Shown: positions 20,955-32,441, numbered from the stretch's first letter. The stretch is DNA of 64,000 bases from an uncultured Tateyamaria sp. (GCF_947503705.1 NZ_CANNES010000013.1:49641-113640), one strand, 5' to 3'. Program-made: numbers and translations. Notes: generated by a model from the letters alone, not told the origin.

Positions 20955-23041
20955 TGCGGCACCTCTTGGGGGGTAAGAACAAAGGCGCTGACCGATTGGG
21001 CGGCGACCTCGGCGGTGCCCTGCATGGGCGCGCAGGCCAAGCCGCTTGTGTCGATGCCGCGTTGCCAGCCTTGCCCCTCCGGCGGATCGGGAAGGATTAC
21101 CACGTCATCTACGTCACTGCGGTTGAACACAACAAAAACCACGTCATCGTCAGGCGCGTAGCCCGGTGCCTCGGCTGAGCAGCGCAGCGTCACGCACAAG
21201 TTCGCCAACCCCGGATCACGCCATTCCAAAGCTTCGCCCTTGAAATCGGTCCATCGCACGTCCGGGTGCCCATCACGGGGCCGAATGGCGGCGTGCAAAA
21301 ACCGGCTTTGGCGCAAGGCAGGATGAGCTTGACGAAAGGCGGACAGCTTTTGGACAAAACGCTGCAACTCTGCATCCGCCTTGTCCCAGTTTACCCAGCC
21401 AATCTCGTTATCCTGGCAATAGGCGTTGTTGTTGCCTGCCTGCGAATTGCCAAACTCGTCCCCCGCCAGCAGCATGGGTGTGCCTTGCGACACGAACATT
21501 GTGGCCAGCATATTGCGCTGGCGGCGGTCACGTTTGGCCTGAATGGCGGGCTCGTCGGTTTCGCCCTCGACGCCGCAATTATCGCTGTAATTCGAATGGT
21601 GGCCGTCGCGGTTGTTTTCGGTATTGGCCTCGTTGTGGCGGCGGGCATAGCGGGTCGTGTCAGCCAGCGTAAACCCGTCATGCGAGGCAATGAAATTCAA
21701 CGACGCCGTACTGCATCGCCCGGCCCTGTCAAACAAGTCTGCCGAGCCCAAAAGCCGCGCACCCAGTTCCTGCGCACTGTGCGCGTCGCCCCGCCAATAC
21801 CGGCGCACCGTATCGCGGTAGCTGTCATTCCACTCGGCAAATTCATGAGGGTATTGCCCCAAACGGTAGCCGCCAGGGCCAATGTCCCAAGGCTCCGCGA
21901 TCATCCGAACGCCTGCCAACACCGGATCTTGACGCAGCGCGTCAAAGAACCCGCCCTTGGGATCAAACCCGTGATCCTCGCGCCCCAATGTCGTGGCCAG
22001 ATCAAAGCGGAAGCCATCGACCCCCATGCATTCCACCCAATACCGCAGGCTGTCCATCACCATGCGCAACACGTAAGGGTGCGCCACGTTCAGCGTGTTG
22101 CCGCACCCCGTGTCATTCACGTAATATCGCGGTTGGCCTGCCGAAAGACGATAGTAAGAGGCATTGTCGAGGCCCCTGAAGCAAAGAGTTGGACCACGCT
22201 GATCGCCTTCGGCGGTGTGGTTGTAGACCACGTCAAGAATGACTTCGATCCCAGCCGCATGGAACCGATCCACCATGCGGCGAAAGCCCATCATGCCATC
22301 GGGGCCAAAATAGCGCGGTTCGGGTGTGAAGAACCCGATGGAGTTATAGCCCCAATAATTGCGCAGTCCCCGCTCAACCAGAAATTTGTCGTCCACAAAG
22401 GCATGGATGGGCAGCAGTTCAATCGCTTGCACGCCCAGTTTTGTCAGATGATCCAGCATGGTGTCACTGGCCAGACCGTCATATGTGCCTTGCACCTCTT
22501 CTGGCACTTTCGGATGCACTTTGGTCAGGCCTTTTGGATGTGCCTCGTAGATCAGGTCACGATCGCTCGGCCGATGCTGACCTGCCTGTAAACCGTCAAA
22601 AAGCGCTGGATCAGACACAACCGACTTGGGCACAAAGGGTGCGGAATCGCGCGCATCAAAAGACAAGTCCGCCGCCGAGGACGCCCCGTCATATCCAAGC
22701 GTGGCGGGATGGGTCACAAAACTGCCGTGCATCTCGCGGGTGTATGGATCCATAAGCAACTTGTTGGGGTTGAACCGGTGGCCATGTTCCGGCGCGTATT
22801 GCCCATGGGCGCGGTATCCATAAAGCGTACCGACGGGAAGCCCCTCAATATGGCCGTGCCAAACGGGCCCCGTGCGTTCGGGCAACGCGATCCGAGCAAC
22901 CTCGCGCGTCCCATCGCTTGAGAACAGGCACAACTCGACCTTGTCCGCATTTTCGGAAAAGACAGCAAAGTTCACGCCAGCGCCATCGTGATGGGCGCCC
23001 AGCCGCGTCGGGCTACCGCTGCTCAGGGAAAAGTCGGTCAT
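20951..23041 (-). CDS. glgX: Glycogen debranching enzyme GlgX
   Basis: The 696-residue GH13 isoamylase-type enzyme removes alpha-1,6 branches from phosphorylase limit dextrin. It has the N-terminal CBM48-like region (GSPTRLGAHHDGAGVNFAVF) and the four GH13 motifs, including VDGFRFDLATTLGR (nucleophile), MIAEPWDIGPGGYRLGQ (acid/base) and FIASHDGFTLAD. It sits between glgA and malQ, nine bases after glgA and overlapping malQ. Confidence 0.95.
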
Positions 23042-23049
23042 GGCGGTGC

Positions 23050-24483
23050 TCAGCTTGATTGCGCAGATCGGTAAACGTCAAAATAGGCCGCCGCTGATAG
23101 GTCCCATCCGACCGGATGGCGCATGGCGCGGCGCATCATGGCGGCCCATGTTTTGGGCTGACGATAGGCGGTGCAGGCGCGGGTGATCGCATGGCCCAGC
23201 ATCGTGGCGTTGATCGGTGCGAATTGAAAACCGGTGGCGCAGCCTGCAAGCTCCGCCGCCGCATTGGCGTCAATGATGGTATCGGCCAGCCCACCAGTGC
23301 GAGCCACAACCGGCAGCGTACCATAACGCAGACCATAAAGCTGGGTCAGCCCGCATGGCTCGAACCGCGACGGGATCAGGATCGCGTCACTGCCGCCTTG
23401 CATCAGATGCGACAGCCCTTCGTCATAACCAATGATCGTGCCTACACGGCCTGTCGACCGGCGCGAGGCATCGACAAAGGCTTGCTCCAGACCCGGCTCG
23501 CCCGAACCAAGCAGCGCCAGACGCGCATCCTGCGCTTCCAACACAGGCAAACACTCCAAGAGCAGGTCCAACCCCTTTTGCGAGGTCAGGCGGCTGACAA
23601 CACAAAACAGCGGCCCCGCCCCAGGCTCCAGACCAAAGCGGGACATCACTTCTGCCTTGTTCTTCGCCTTGCCCTTCAGGCTGCGCGCCGAATAGGGCGC
23701 GACAAGTTCCGGATCAGCTTCGGGCGACCAGACATCCACGTCGATCCCATTGAGGATACCAGAAACATCAGCCTGTCGCGCGCGTAACAGGCCATCAAGC
23801 CCCATGCCGAACTCAAGCGTCATAATCTCGGCAGCATAGGTGGGGCTGACGGTTGTTATCTTGTTGGCGAGGGCCAGACCCGCCTTGAGAAAGCTGATCT
23901 TGCCGAAATACTCGATGCCATCAGGGGTAAAGAGCGACGCATCGAGGCCCAAAGCGCCCAGGCGCGTTGCATCAAACAGACCCTGAAAGGCGATGTTGTG
24001 GATCGTCATGACGACTGGTGTTTGATCCCCAGACTGGCGCAGATAGGCGGGCACAAGGCCTGCTTGCCAGTCATGTGCATTGACCACATCTGGAGACCAA
24101 CCACCCACGCCGTTCATGGCAATCTGTGCGCCCACAAAAGACAGCGCGGCAAAGCGCAGATCGTTGTCGCCCCAATCCTGCCCGTCAGGTCCGAGGTAAA
24201 TGCTGCCCGGCCGGTCAAACAGATGGCCCGCCTCCAGCAGCAGCACATCAAGGCCCTCGGCCTGCACGGTCAAAACACGCGCAGGCCCGCCAAACAGGTC
24301 GGCAATTGCCATCACCTCGGCGCCTGACCCGGCCAGTTCCGCCAATGCGGGATAGGCCGGGATCAGGACGCGTACACTCACATCCTCCGCCGCCAATGCC
24401 TTTGGCACGGCACCGATCACGTCCGCCAGACCACCGGTCTTGATAAACGGCGCGCATTCCGAGGCGACGAAAAGGACGTTCAT
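23050..24483 (-). CDS. glgA: Glycogen synthase (ADP-glucose)
   Basis: The 477-residue GT5 enzyme elongates glycogen from ADP-glucose. The N-terminal KTGGLADVIGAVPKAL motif binds the nucleotide sugar, and the C-terminal SRFEPCGLTQLYGLRYGTLP carries the catalytic Glu region. It starts one base after the glgC stop, so supply of ADP-glucose and its use are co-expressed. Confidence 0.96.
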   Translation of the reverse strand: MNVLFVASECAPFIKTGGLADVIGAVPKALAAEDVSVRVLIPAYPALAELAGSGAEVMAIADLFGGPARVLTVQAEGLDVLLLEAGHLFDRPGSIYLGPDGQDWGDNDLRFAALSFVGAQIAMNGVGGWSPDVVNAHDWQAGLVPAYLRQSGDQTPVVMTIHNIAFQGLFDATRLGALGLDASLFTPDGIEYFGKISFLKAGLALANKITTVSPTYAAEIMTLEFGMGLDGLLRARQADVSGILNGIDVDVWSPEADPELVAPYSARSLKGKAKNKAEVMSRFGLEPGAGPLFCVVSRLTSQKGLDLLLECLPVLEAQDARLALLGSGEPGLEQAFVDASRRSTGRVGTIIGYDEGLSHLMQGGSDAILIPSRFEPCGLTQLYGLRYGTLPVVARTGGLADTIIDANAAAELAGCATGFQFAPINATMLGHAITRACTAYRQPKTWAAMMRRAMRHPVGWDLSAAAYFDVYRSAQSS

Positions 24484-24484
24484 T

Positions 24485-25744
24485 TTAGCTATCCAACTTG
24501 TCGATCATGCTTTGGGTGATCAGGCAGATACCGTTGTCGGTCCGGCGGAACCGCGCGGCATCCGCCTCTGCATCCTCGCCGACAACCATGCCTTCGGGGA
24601 TGATCACACCACGATCTATGACCACGTTTTTGAGGCGCGCATTGCGATTGATCTCGACATAGGGCATCGCCACAACCCCTTCGAGTTGGGAATAGGAATG
24701 CGTGCGCACGCCGGTGAACAGAAAACACCGATCCAGGGTCGAGCCGGAAATGATGCAGCCCCCCGACACCATGGACGACACCGCATGGCCGCGGCGTCCT
24801 TCCTCGTTGTGGATGAACTTGGCCGGGGCCGTCAGTTCCGAATAGGTCCAGATGGGCCAAGTCGTGTCGTAAAGGTCCAGTTCCGGGTTAAAGTCGGTCA
24901 GGTCCACATTGGCCTGCCAGAACGCATCAACCGTGCCAACATCACGCCAATAGGGCTCTTCCTCCAGCCCCCCACGCACGCAGGACCGGCTAAAGGGGTG
25001 CGCCATCGCTTTGCCAGAGGCTACGATGTCGGGAATGATATCGCCGCCAAAGTCGTGGTTGTAGCCGGGCTTACTTTCGGCGGCCTCAAGCAGGCCGCAC
25101 AGGTATTCCGTCTCGAACACGTAAATGCCCATGCTGGCCAGTGCCATGTCCGGATGGCCCGGCATTGCAGGCGGATCGGCGGGCTTTTCCACGAAATCCA
25201 GAATGCGGTCGGTCTCGTCCACTTTCATCACACCAAAAGCGCGTGCTTCCATACGGGGTACTTCGATACAGCCCACGGTCACATCCGCGCCACTTTCAAC
25301 GTGGTGCTGGATCATCAGGGAATAGTCCTGCTTGTAGATGTGGTCGCCCGCCAGAATGATGATGTATTTCGGGCCGTAGCCGCGAATGATGTCGATGTTC
25401 TGGGTGACAGCATCAGCGGTGCCCTTGTACCAGTTCTCGTTATCGAGCTGCTGAGAGGCCGGGAGGATATCGAGGCTTTCGTTGCGCTCAGCCCGGAAAA
25501 AGCTCCAACCGCGTTGCAGGTGGCGGATCAGCGAATGGGCCTTGTACTGAGTGGCCACGCCAATACGGCGGATGCCCGAATTGACGGCGTTGGACAGGGC
25601 AAAATCAATAATCCGGCTTTTGCCACCGAAATACATGGCCGGTTTTGCCCGCCTGTCGGTCAGCTCATAAAGCCTGCTGCCGCGCCCTCCCGCCAGCACA
25701 AACGCCATTGTCTGCTGCGCGAGCCGTTGTGATTCCGTGTCCAT
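24485..25744 (-). CDS. glgC: Glucose-1-phosphate adenylyltransferase
   Basis: The 419-residue enzyme makes ADP-glucose, the committed step of glycogen synthesis. The nucleotidyltransferase start [20 protein letters not shown] and the following [18 protein letters not shown] are typical, and the C-terminus is a left-handed beta-helix. I chose ATG 25744 because it starts family homology; the longer frame to 25825 adds an unrelated basic stretch. A 52-base gap separates it from glgB. Confidence 0.95.
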   Translation of the reverse strand: MDTESQRLAQQTMAFVLAGGRGSRLYELTDRRAKPAMYFGGKSRIIDFALSNAVNSGIRRIGVATQYKAHSLIRHLQRGWSFFRAERNESLDILPASQQLDNENWYKGTADAVTQNIDIIRGYGPKYIIILAGDHIYKQDYSLMIQHHVESGADVTVGCIEVPRMEARAFGVMKVDETDRILDFVEKPADPPAMPGHPDMALASMGIYVFETEYLCGLLEAAESKPGYNHDFGGDIIPDIVASGKAMAHPFSRSCVRGGLEEEPYWRDVGTVDAFWQANVDLTDFNPELDLYDTTWPIWTYSELTAPAKFIHNEEGRRGHAVSSMVSGGCIISGSTLDRCFLFTGVRTHSYSQLEGVVAMPYVEINRNARLKNVVIDRGVIIPEGMVVGEDAEADAARFRRTDNGICLITQSMIDKLDS

Positions 25745-25796
25745 AGATCGTCCTCCCAGTCTTCGTCTTTGCTTGGCCTGATCGTTGCTTGGGGTG

Positions 25797-27995
25797 TCAG
25801 GAGCCCTCGTCTTGTTGTAGTTCAAAAAACAGTGTCGTCAGCGGCGGGATGGTGAGCGACACAGAGTGCGCGCGCCCTGAAGCGGCCACATGTTCACTCG
25901 CCGCAAAGCCCAGATTGCCGCGATCTCCCCCTCCGTAACAGCCCGCATCAGAGTTGAAACGCTCGACCCAGCGGCCTGGTTCCGGCACACCCACGCGGCG
26001 GCCTTGACGCTCGACCGGGGTGAAGTTGCTGACGACCAGAACGGGCGGTGTCCCGTCCTTGCCCTTGCGGACCCATGCAAGGATGCTTTCCTCGGCCGCC
26101 CCTTCTTCGATCCACTCAAACCCTTCGGGCTTGCAATCAAGCTGGTGGAGCGCAGGCGTGTTGCGGAACAGGGTGTTCAGATCGCGCACGAGGTTCTGCA
26201 TGCCCTTGTGTTGCGGATGATCCAGCAGGTGCCAATCGAGGCTCGTGTTATGGTTCCACTCCGCCCCTTGGGCAAATTCACAGCCCATAAAGAGCAGCTT
26301 TTTGCCCGGATGCCCCCACATAAATCCGTAATAGGCGCGCAGGTTGGCGAATTTGTCGTCGCCCTGCCCCGGCATCTTGTCGATCATCGAGCCTTTGCCG
26401 TGCACCACCTCATCATGGCTGATCGGCAGCACAAAGTTCTCGGAGAACGCGTAGTGCAGCCCAAACGTCATCTTGTGATGGTGGTATTTGCGGTTAATCG
26501 GATCTTCGGCCATGTAGGACAGCGTGTCGTTCATCCAGCCCATGTTCCACTTGAAGCCAAAGCCGAGGCCGCTGTGATCCACCGGCGCGCTGACGCCGGG
26601 AAAGGCAGTGGATTCCTCGGCGATGGTCACCACGCCGGGAACTTCGCCATAGGCAACGGTGTTGGTACGTTGCAAGAAGCTGATGGCCTCATAATTTTCC
26701 CGGCCACCGTCCTTATTCGGTACCCACTCACCGTCTTTGCGCGAATAATCGCGGTAGAGCATCGAGGCCACCGCATCCACGCGCAACCCGTCGATATGGT
26801 GCTCGCGCAGCCAATAAAGTGCGTTAGCCACAAGGTAGTTCGACACCTCGGCACGCCCGTAATTGTAGACCAGTGTGTTCCAGTCCGGGTGAAACCCTTC
26901 CTTGCGGTCGGCATGTTCATAAAGCGGCGTGCCGTCGAATTGGCCAAGCCCGTGTTGGTCTTCGGGGAAGTGGCCCGGCACCCAATCCAGGATCAGGCCT
27001 ATGTTAGCGGCATGGCAGGCCTCAACAAAGGCGCGGAATTCCTCAAGCGTACCGTGGCGGATCGTTGGCGCATAAAGCCCGATGGGCTGATAGCCCCAGG
27101 ACCCGTCAAAGGGGAACTCCGAAACCGGCATCAGTTCGATATGCGTGAACCCCATGTCCTTTGCATAGCTCACCAATTGTTCGGCATGTTCATGATATGA
27201 TAGTGGGCGATTGCCATCCTCGGGCACACGCCGCCAGGACCCCAAATGGACCTCATAGACCGAAATGGGCTGGTCGATGCGGTGCAGCGCTTCACGCTTG
27301 GACATCCAACCCTTGTCGGCCCATTTATGGCCATCCAGCCTGCGCACCACCGAAGCAGTCTTGGGTGGATGTTCCGCGCCAAACCCAAACGGGTCCGCCT
27401 TTTGCGGTAAAAGGTGGCCGTTCTTGTCGAGCAACTCGTATTTATAAGCCTCGCCCTCACCCAGACCTGGCATAAAAATTTCCCAGACGCCCGTTTGGCC
27501 GCGCTGGCGCATCGGGTTGCGCCGCCCATCCCATGCGTTGAAATCACCTATGACCGACACGCGGGAAGCGTTCGGCGCCCAGACGGCAAAATGTGTTCCG
27601 TCCACCTTTTCGTGGGTCATCACATGGGCACCCAATACGCGCCACAGATCCAGATGCGCGCCTTCGGCAATCAGGTGTTCGTCCAATTCGCCCAGCACGG
27701 GGCCAAATCTGTAAGGGTCGTCCGCTTCCCACACATGGGGGCCTTTGGTGATGCGCAATCGGTAGGCAAACGGGTTCTTGCGCCGCGCCGCTGTGCCCGC
27801 AAAAACGCCCGGCACAATTGCGTCGAGCGACAGAACCTTGCGGCCCGTCTTGGCGTCCAACACATCGATGGTATCGGCCTCGGGCTGGAACACCCTCACT
27901 GTCACCTTGCCGTCCACGATGTGCAGTCCAAGGACAGAAAAAGGGTCGCCATGCGTACCTGCGGCGATCTTGTCGGCGTCGTCCATCAGGGTCAC
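25797..27995 (-). CDS. glgB: 1,4-alpha-glucan branching enzyme
   Basis: This 732-residue GH13 enzyme introduces alpha-1,6 branches. It contains two N-terminal beta domains (CBM48: [20 protein letters not shown]) and the catalytic barrel with [31 protein letters not shown] and [14 protein letters not shown]. The length matches long-form GlgB of proteobacteria. It lies 31 bases after glgP. Confidence 0.95.
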   Translation of the reverse strand: MTLMDDADKIAAGTHGDPFSVLGLHIVDGKVTVRVFQPEADTIDVLDAKTGRKVLSLDAIVPGVFAGTAARRKNPFAYRLRITKGPHVWEADDPYRFGPVLGELDEHLIAEGAHLDLWRVLGAHVMTHEKVDGTHFAVWAPNASRVSVIGDFNAWDGRRNPMRQRGQTGVWEIFMPGLGEGEAYKYELLDKNGHLLPQKADPFGFGAEHPPKTASVVRRLDGHKWADKGWMSKREALHRIDQPISVYEVHLGSWRRVPEDGNRPLSYHEHAEQLVSYAKDMGFTHIELMPVSEFPFDGSWGYQPIGLYAPTIRHGTLEEFRAFVEACHAANIGLILDWVPGHFPEDQHGLGQFDGTPLYEHADRKEGFHPDWNTLVYNYGRAEVSNYLVANALYWLREHHIDGLRVDAVASMLYRDYSRKDGEWVPNKDGGRENYEAISFLQRTNTVAYGEVPGVVTIAEESTAFPGVSAPVDHSGLGFGFKWNMGWMNDTLSYMAEDPINRKYHHHKMTFGLHYAFSENFVLPISHDEVVHGKGSMIDKMPGQGDDKFANLRAYYGFMWGHPGKKLLFMGCEFAQGAEWNHNTSLDWHLLDHPQHKGMQNLVRDLNTLFRNTPALHQLDCKPEGFEWIEEGAAEESILAWVRKGKDGTPPVLVVSNFTPVERQGRRVGVPEPGRWVERFNSDAGCYGGGDRGNLGFAASEHVAASGRAHSVSLTIPPLTTLFFELQQDEGS

Positions 27996-28026
27996 GTCAC
28001 TTCATCCTTCACTTCAAGTCCGGGGA

Positions 28027-30420
28027 TCAAACCACGGATTTTGCATGCCAAATATCATCAGCATAGCCACGGATCGTCCGATCAGACGAGAACCATCCCA
28101 TATTCGCGGTGTTTGCCGCTGCGATCCGCGTCCAGCGGGTGGTATCGCGGTAAACACTGTCGACCTCACGCTGCGTATCAAAGTAGCCATCAAAGTCACA
28201 GCTGACGAGGAAATAGTCATGTTCCCAAAGATTGTGCAAAATGTCGGAGTACCGATAGCGATCCCCGCCCGAAAATACGCCTTGGGCAATCTGCCCCAGG
28301 ACACGCTGCAAGCGCGGGCTGTTTTCGATGGCGCGACGTGCAAATCCGTGTTCGCCCCGCTTGGCCTGTGCCTCGGCTGCAGTCAGACCAAAGAGGAAGA
28401 AGTTGTCCGCCCCCACATGCTCCAGAATTTCCACGTTGGCCCCGTCCAGGGTGCCGATTGTGGGGCTCCCGTTCAACGACAGCTTCATGTTGCCGGTGCC
28501 GGACGCTTCTTTGCCTGCTGTCGAAATCTGTTCTGACAGGTCAGACGCCGGGATCAGAATCTCCGCCATAGAGACGTTGTAGTTCTCCGGGTACACCACC
28601 TGCAAATAGTCGCGCGTGACCGGGTCATTGTTGATGGTCGCCGCCACGTCATTGATCAGGTGGATGATGGATTTCGCCAGCGCATAGCCCGGTGCCGCCT
28701 TGCCACCAAAGATTTTGACGCGGGGCGTCCAGTCAGCATTCGGATTGTCGCGGATCTCGTTCCAGAGGGCGATGGTTTCCAGAATGTTCATATGCTGGCG
28801 CTTGTATTCGTGAATGCGCTTGATCTGGATGTCGAACATCGCATTGGGGTCCAGCGAGACGCCATTGACACCTTTCAACCAGCTGGCCAGACGATCCTTG
28901 TTTGCAGTCTTGGCAGCGCGGAAAGCATCCTGGAAACCTGCATCATCCAGATGTACGTTCAGTTCGGCCAGTTTTTCCAGATCAGCCTGCCAGCCCGTCC
29001 CGATCGTGTCGGTGATCAGGTCGCGCAGCGCAGGGTTGCACGAATGCAGCCATCGGCGCGGGGTCACGCCATTGGTCTGGTTCAGAATGCGTTTTGGATA
29101 CACTTGATGCAGATCGGCAAAGACGGTTTCCTTGACCAACTCGGAGTGCAACGCAGACACACCATTCACGCTATGGGCCATGATAAAAGACAACTCGCCC
29201 ATGTTCACGTTGCCATGGTCGATGATGCGCACGCCGCTGCCGGTCGCCGCTATATGATGATCCTGGATCATCTCGATGATGCGGTGGTGACGGGGCAGGA
29301 TGCGGGCAAACAGATCCTCGGGCCAGCGTTCCAGCGCCTCGGGCAGCAGGGTGTGGTTGGTGTAGCCCAAGCACGAGCGCGCCATTTCGATGGCGGTGCC
29401 CATCTCGAACCCGTGCTCGTCCACCAGAATGCGGACCAGTTCGGGGCCTGCGATGGCGGGATGCGTGTCATTGAGCTGGATCGCCACGTGATCGGCCAGC
29501 TCAGACAGTTCATATCCTTCGGTTTGAAAGCGGCGCAGCAAGTCCTTGATCGAAGCGGCGGTAAAGAAATATTCCTGTTTGAGGCGCAATTCCTTGCCCA
29601 CATCCGTTGTGTCGTCAGGATAAAGCACGCGCGAGATTGTGCGGGCCAGTCGCTCGGGCGCGTTGGCACCGACATAATCACCCCGGTTAAAGCTTTCGAG
29701 ATCGAAAAGCTTGATAGGTTTGGCCGCCCACAGACGCAGCGTATTGGCCCATTTGCCCTGCCATCCCACGACAGGTGTGTCGTAGGCCGAGGCCAGAACC
29801 GTTTCGGCGGGGTGCCAGACGGCCTTGCCATCGCTTTCGCTCACATAGCCGCCAAAGTGGATCTCATAAGACGCCTCTGGCCGCTCAAATTCCCAAGCGT
29901 GGCGTTGCGCGAGCCAACCTTCGGCTGTCTCGATCTGCTGGCCGTCTTGAAAATGCTGCTCGAACAATCCGTGTTCATACCGGATGCCATAGCCATAGGC
30001 CGGGATCGCCAGGGTCGACAGACTGTCCATGAAACAGGCGGCCAAACGGCCCAAGCCGCCATTGCCCAGCGCCGCGTCAGGTTCATCCGCCACAACGGTG
30101 TCATAGTCTTGGCCCAGGCCCGCCATAGCCGCGCGCGCCATTTCCTCAACGCCCAGGTTGATCGTCACGTCCTCGATCAGGCGGCCTATCAGAAATTCCA
30201 TCGACAGGTAATAGACGCGCTTGTGCTTGCCCTCATATGTCTTGCGGGTCGAGGCGAACCAAGGCTCTACCACCCGATCACGCAACGCCAGAGACAGTGA
30301 CATGCGCCAATCATAGGTGCTGGCATGTTCAGGGTCTTTGCCAAGCGACAATTTGAGGTGGCGCGAAATATCTGCGCGCAGATCATCTGCCGTCAAAATG
30401 ATTTGGTTTTGGTCCAGCAT
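28027..30420 (-). CDS. glgP: Glycogen phosphorylase
   Basis: The 797-residue GT35 enzyme releases glucose 1-phosphate from glycogen. The PLP-binding segment KEASGTGNMKLSLNG is present near residue 660, with QIKRIHEYKRQHMNIL just upstream. It is the first gene of the seven-gene operon, so degradation and synthesis enzymes share one transcript and must be balanced after transcription or allosterically. Confidence 0.95.
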   Translation of the reverse strand: MLDQNQIILTADDLRADISRHLKLSLGKDPEHASTYDWRMSLSLALRDRVVEPWFASTRKTYEGKHKRVYYLSMEFLIGRLIEDVTINLGVEEMARAAMAGLGQDYDTVVADEPDAALGNGGLGRLAACFMDSLSTLAIPAYGYGIRYEHGLFEQHFQDGQQIETAEGWLAQRHAWEFERPEASYEIHFGGYVSESDGKAVWHPAETVLASAYDTPVVGWQGKWANTLRLWAAKPIKLFDLESFNRGDYVGANAPERLARTISRVLYPDDTTDVGKELRLKQEYFFTAASIKDLLRRFQTEGYELSELADHVAIQLNDTHPAIAGPELVRILVDEHGFEMGTAIEMARSCLGYTNHTLLPEALERWPEDLFARILPRHHRIIEMIQDHHIAATGSGVRIIDHGNVNMGELSFIMAHSVNGVSALHSELVKETVFADLHQVYPKRILNQTNGVTPRRWLHSCNPALRDLITDTIGTGWQADLEKLAELNVHLDDAGFQDAFRAAKTANKDRLASWLKGVNGVSLDPNAMFDIQIKRIHEYKRQHMNILETIALWNEIRDNPNADWTPRVKIFGGKAAPGYALAKSIIHLINDVAATINNDPVTRDYLQVVYPENYNVSMAEILIPASDLSEQISTAGKEASGTGNMKLSLNGSPTIGTLDGANVEILEHVGADNFFLFGLTAAEAQAKRGEHGFARRAIENSPRLQRVLGQIAQGVFSGGDRYRYSDILHNLWEHDYFLVSCDFDGYFDTQREVDSVYRDTTRWTRIAAANTANMGWFSSDRTIRGYADDIWHAKSVV

Positions 30421-30526
30421 AGCGCTCTCTCTTGGCCTCGGGTGGTCGGGTCACCGGTCTATATACCCTGCAACAGGCTGCCTCCAGCCCGCGCGAGGGC
30501 TGCATATCCAATAAAAACAGGAATTG

Positions 30527-30536
30527 TTAGCGCTAA
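30527..30536. promoter_or_regulatory. LacI-type palindromic operator upstream of glgP
   Basis: A perfect 10-bp palindrome TTAGCGCTAA (in context TTGTTAGCGCTAAAG) lies about 107 bases upstream of the glgP start in the only sizeable gap before the glg operon. The central CG and flanking arms are the style of operators bound by LacI-family sugar regulators in alphaproteobacteria, such as those of alpha-glucoside genes. No LacI gene is in this window, so the regulator would be encoded elsewhere. Function is inferred. Confidence 0.45.
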
Positions 30537-30591
30537 AGTGACGCGTGCTGGTAAAGGTTGCGCATTTGTCGCGCCGTGGCGCGCCGGCCTG

Positions 30592-31542
30592 TTATTTACC
30601 GCAATATTGCCCTGTCGGGGTCACTGACGCCACGGTCACGGATGTGCCCGACGGGATCACATATTCGCTTTCGCCGGTGCGGATATACCCGATCTCGTTC
30701 GAAAAACCGATGGGCGCAGGGGCCCAGTCAAATGTATATCCCAGCGACGTCCAAGGGTACTCAATCGGATGCTCGGTGCCAAAGGCGGTATAGTACTGCT
30801 GGAAAAAGAAATCGCGATGCGCGTGGCAAGCCGTATCGCCCGGGCTGCACACTTTTGGCGCGCCTGCCGGGCATGTGGTTGTATGGGTGGCCGACACCGC
30901 GCAAGGGCGAAAGATGTCGCGCCCAGCCGTGTTGGCATCAATGTCAAAGGTGACAAAGTGGGTTTTGGTTGTCCCCGGCGGCAGACCCAAACGCTGTTCC
31001 ACCCGCAGGCTAAGGGCACGAGGATCACCCGCAACCGTCTTGGCATAATCCGTGCAAAAGGTCTGCAAATGGGGTGACAGCGTGACCCAGACGTCCTTGC
31101 CCAGAGTAACCTCCTGGCCCTCGGGATAGCCGCTCACCTCGCTGGGCCGCACCCAGGTCGCCACTTGATACGTGCCTGCACTGGGCAGTGGAACAAGGTC
31201 TTGGACCACTTCGAAATCATGGGCGACGGCCATATCCTGCACCGCTTTGATATAGCGGTCATAGCGGGTCTTGAAGCGCAGCGCCTCGTCGATCTGTGGC
31301 ACACAAACGCTGCCACCTTTTGGCAAGTTGTTGATATCAGATATGTAATTAAAGCGCGGATCACTTGTGCGCACATTCGTGGCCAGCAAAATCGCATAGC
31401 GGAAAGAACTGTCGCCAAACCAGATGTCCGAGATTTGCGCCAGGCGGGTGTTGTCCGCAACAAGCGGCGTGGCCAGGCATTTAGCCTGCGCCAGCAAGGC
31501 TGTGGGAGCGCATAAAAACAGGCACAAAATCAAGTGTCGCAT
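30592..31542 (-). CDS. Exported Cys-rich protein with LysM-like N-terminal region
   Basis: The 316-residue product has a signal peptide (MRHLILCLFLCAPTALLAQA). Residues about 25-80 (DNTRLAQISDIWFGDSSFRY, then ILLATNVRT and LPKGGSVCVP) follow the pattern of a LysM peptidoglycan-binding unit. The rest is unknown; it contains several Cys residues (PCAVSATHTTTCP, KVCSPGDTACH) that could form periplasmic disulfides. ATG 31542 is chosen because it gives a clean signal peptide after an AGGA site. It is divergent from the XRE-cupin regulator. Confidence 0.75.
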   Translation of the reverse strand: MRHLILCLFLCAPTALLAQAKCLATPLVADNTRLAQISDIWFGDSSFRYAILLATNVRTSDPRFNYISDINNLPKGGSVCVPQIDEALRFKTRYDRYIKAVQDMAVAHDFEVVQDLVPLPSAGTYQVATWVRPSEVSGYPEGQEVTLGKDVWVTLSPHLQTFCTDYAKTVAGDPRALSLRVEQRLGLPPGTTKTHFVTFDIDANTAGRDIFRPCAVSATHTTTCPAGAPKVCSPGDTACHAHRDFFFQQYYTAFGTEHPIEYPWTSLGYTFDWAPAPIGFSNEIGYIRTGESEYVIPSGTSVTVASVTPTGQYCGK

Positions 31543-31707
31543 GAAGGTCCTCGGTTCAAATGCAGTGATCAAATCGGTCTTGATCCAAGGTTGCCGGGTT
31601 GGCCCTGTCGGTCAACCCTTTGATCGACGCACATCAGATGTGACAGGCGGCACGACGCATCCGCGAAACCGCGCCGAGCATTTCAAACCCAGGGATAACT
31701 GTTTTAC

Positions 31708-31720
31708 TATCAGGAAAATA
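31708..31720 (+). promoter_or_regulatory. Candidate XRE-cupin operator half: TATCAGGAAAATA
   Basis: The sequence TATCAGGAAAATA lies 45 bases upstream of the regulator start. A related sequence occurs in opposite orientation in front of glxB at 32442-32455 (reverse complement GTCAGGAAATAAAT). The shared TCAGGAAA core before the regulator and its presumed target suggests a common binding site. The match is short and could be chance. Confidence 0.3.
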
Positions 31721-31764
31721 CTCGGATAAGATGTATCGAGTTCTCTCACAACCGGGGCACGCTC

Positions 31765-32394
31765 ATGGCCAATCGACTGACCCAAGACCCGCATGCCGGC
31801 GGCGCAGGCGAGCGCGAAAAGGTGTTGGAACTGGCCATTGGGCGCGAGGTCCGCGCCTTTCGGCGGCAACAAGCGATGACGGTGGCCGAACTGGCCGCTC
31901 TGGCGGGGTTGTCTATCGGCATGCTGTCCAAGATCGAGAACGGCAACACCTCCCCTTCTCTCACCACGCTTCAAACGCTGGCCAATGCGCTCAGTGTCCC
32001 TCTCACCAGCTTTTTCCGCCGGTTCGAAGAACAGCGCGCCGCCGTGCACACCAAATCGGGCCAAGGGGTCGAGACCGAGCGCGCAGGCACGCGCGCCAAC
32101 CATCAATACAACCTTCTGGGCCATATCGGTGCCAATACCTCTGGAGTGATTGTGGAGCCCTATTTGATCACCCTGACTGAGGCCTCTGACACCTTTCCCA
32201 CCTTTCAACACGATGGGATTGAGACGATCTACATGCTCGAAGGGGTCGTGGACTACCGCTATGGCGACGCGTCTTACCGGCTTGAGGCGGGCGATACGCT
32301 GTTCTTTGATGCCGATGCGCCGCACGGGCCCGAGACCCTAATCACCCTGCCCGCCCGCTATCTGTCGATCATCAGCTACCCCCAGACCAAATAG
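31765..32394 (+). CDS. XRE-family regulator with cupin sensor domain
   Basis: This 209-residue protein has an N-terminal HTH (about 25-80: MTVAELAALAGLSIGMLSKI, ENGNTSPSLTTL) and a C-terminal cupin (about 130-205: IYMLEGVVDYRYGDASYRLE, AGDTLFFDADAPHGPE). Such regulators often control amine or amino acid catabolism. It lies 123 bases upstream of glxB in the same direction and is the likely controller of the glx-glnT genes (inferred). Confidence 0.9.
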   Translation: MANRLTQDPHAGGAGEREKVLELAIGREVRAFRRQQAMTVAELAALAGLSIGMLSKIENGNTSPSLTTLQTLANALSVPLTSFFRRFEEQRAAVHTKSGQGVETERAGTRANHQYNLLGHIGANTSGVIVEPYLITLTEASDTFPTFQHDGIETIYMLEGVVDYRYGDASYRLEAGDTLFFDADAPHGPETLITLPARYLSIISYPQTK

Positions 32395-32441
32395 GGCAAC
32401 TTTTGCCTGAAATTTGGGCGGCTCAATTTTCTTGATGGGAA

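Noticed and set aside
25890..27200. Plus-strand open frame opposite glgB (436 codons)
   Set aside because: Antisense shadow; the minus strand encodes intact branching enzyme motifs.
28660..30300. Long plus-strand open frame opposite glgP (546 codons)
   Set aside because: Antisense shadow of glycogen phosphorylase; no family pattern or ribosome binding site.
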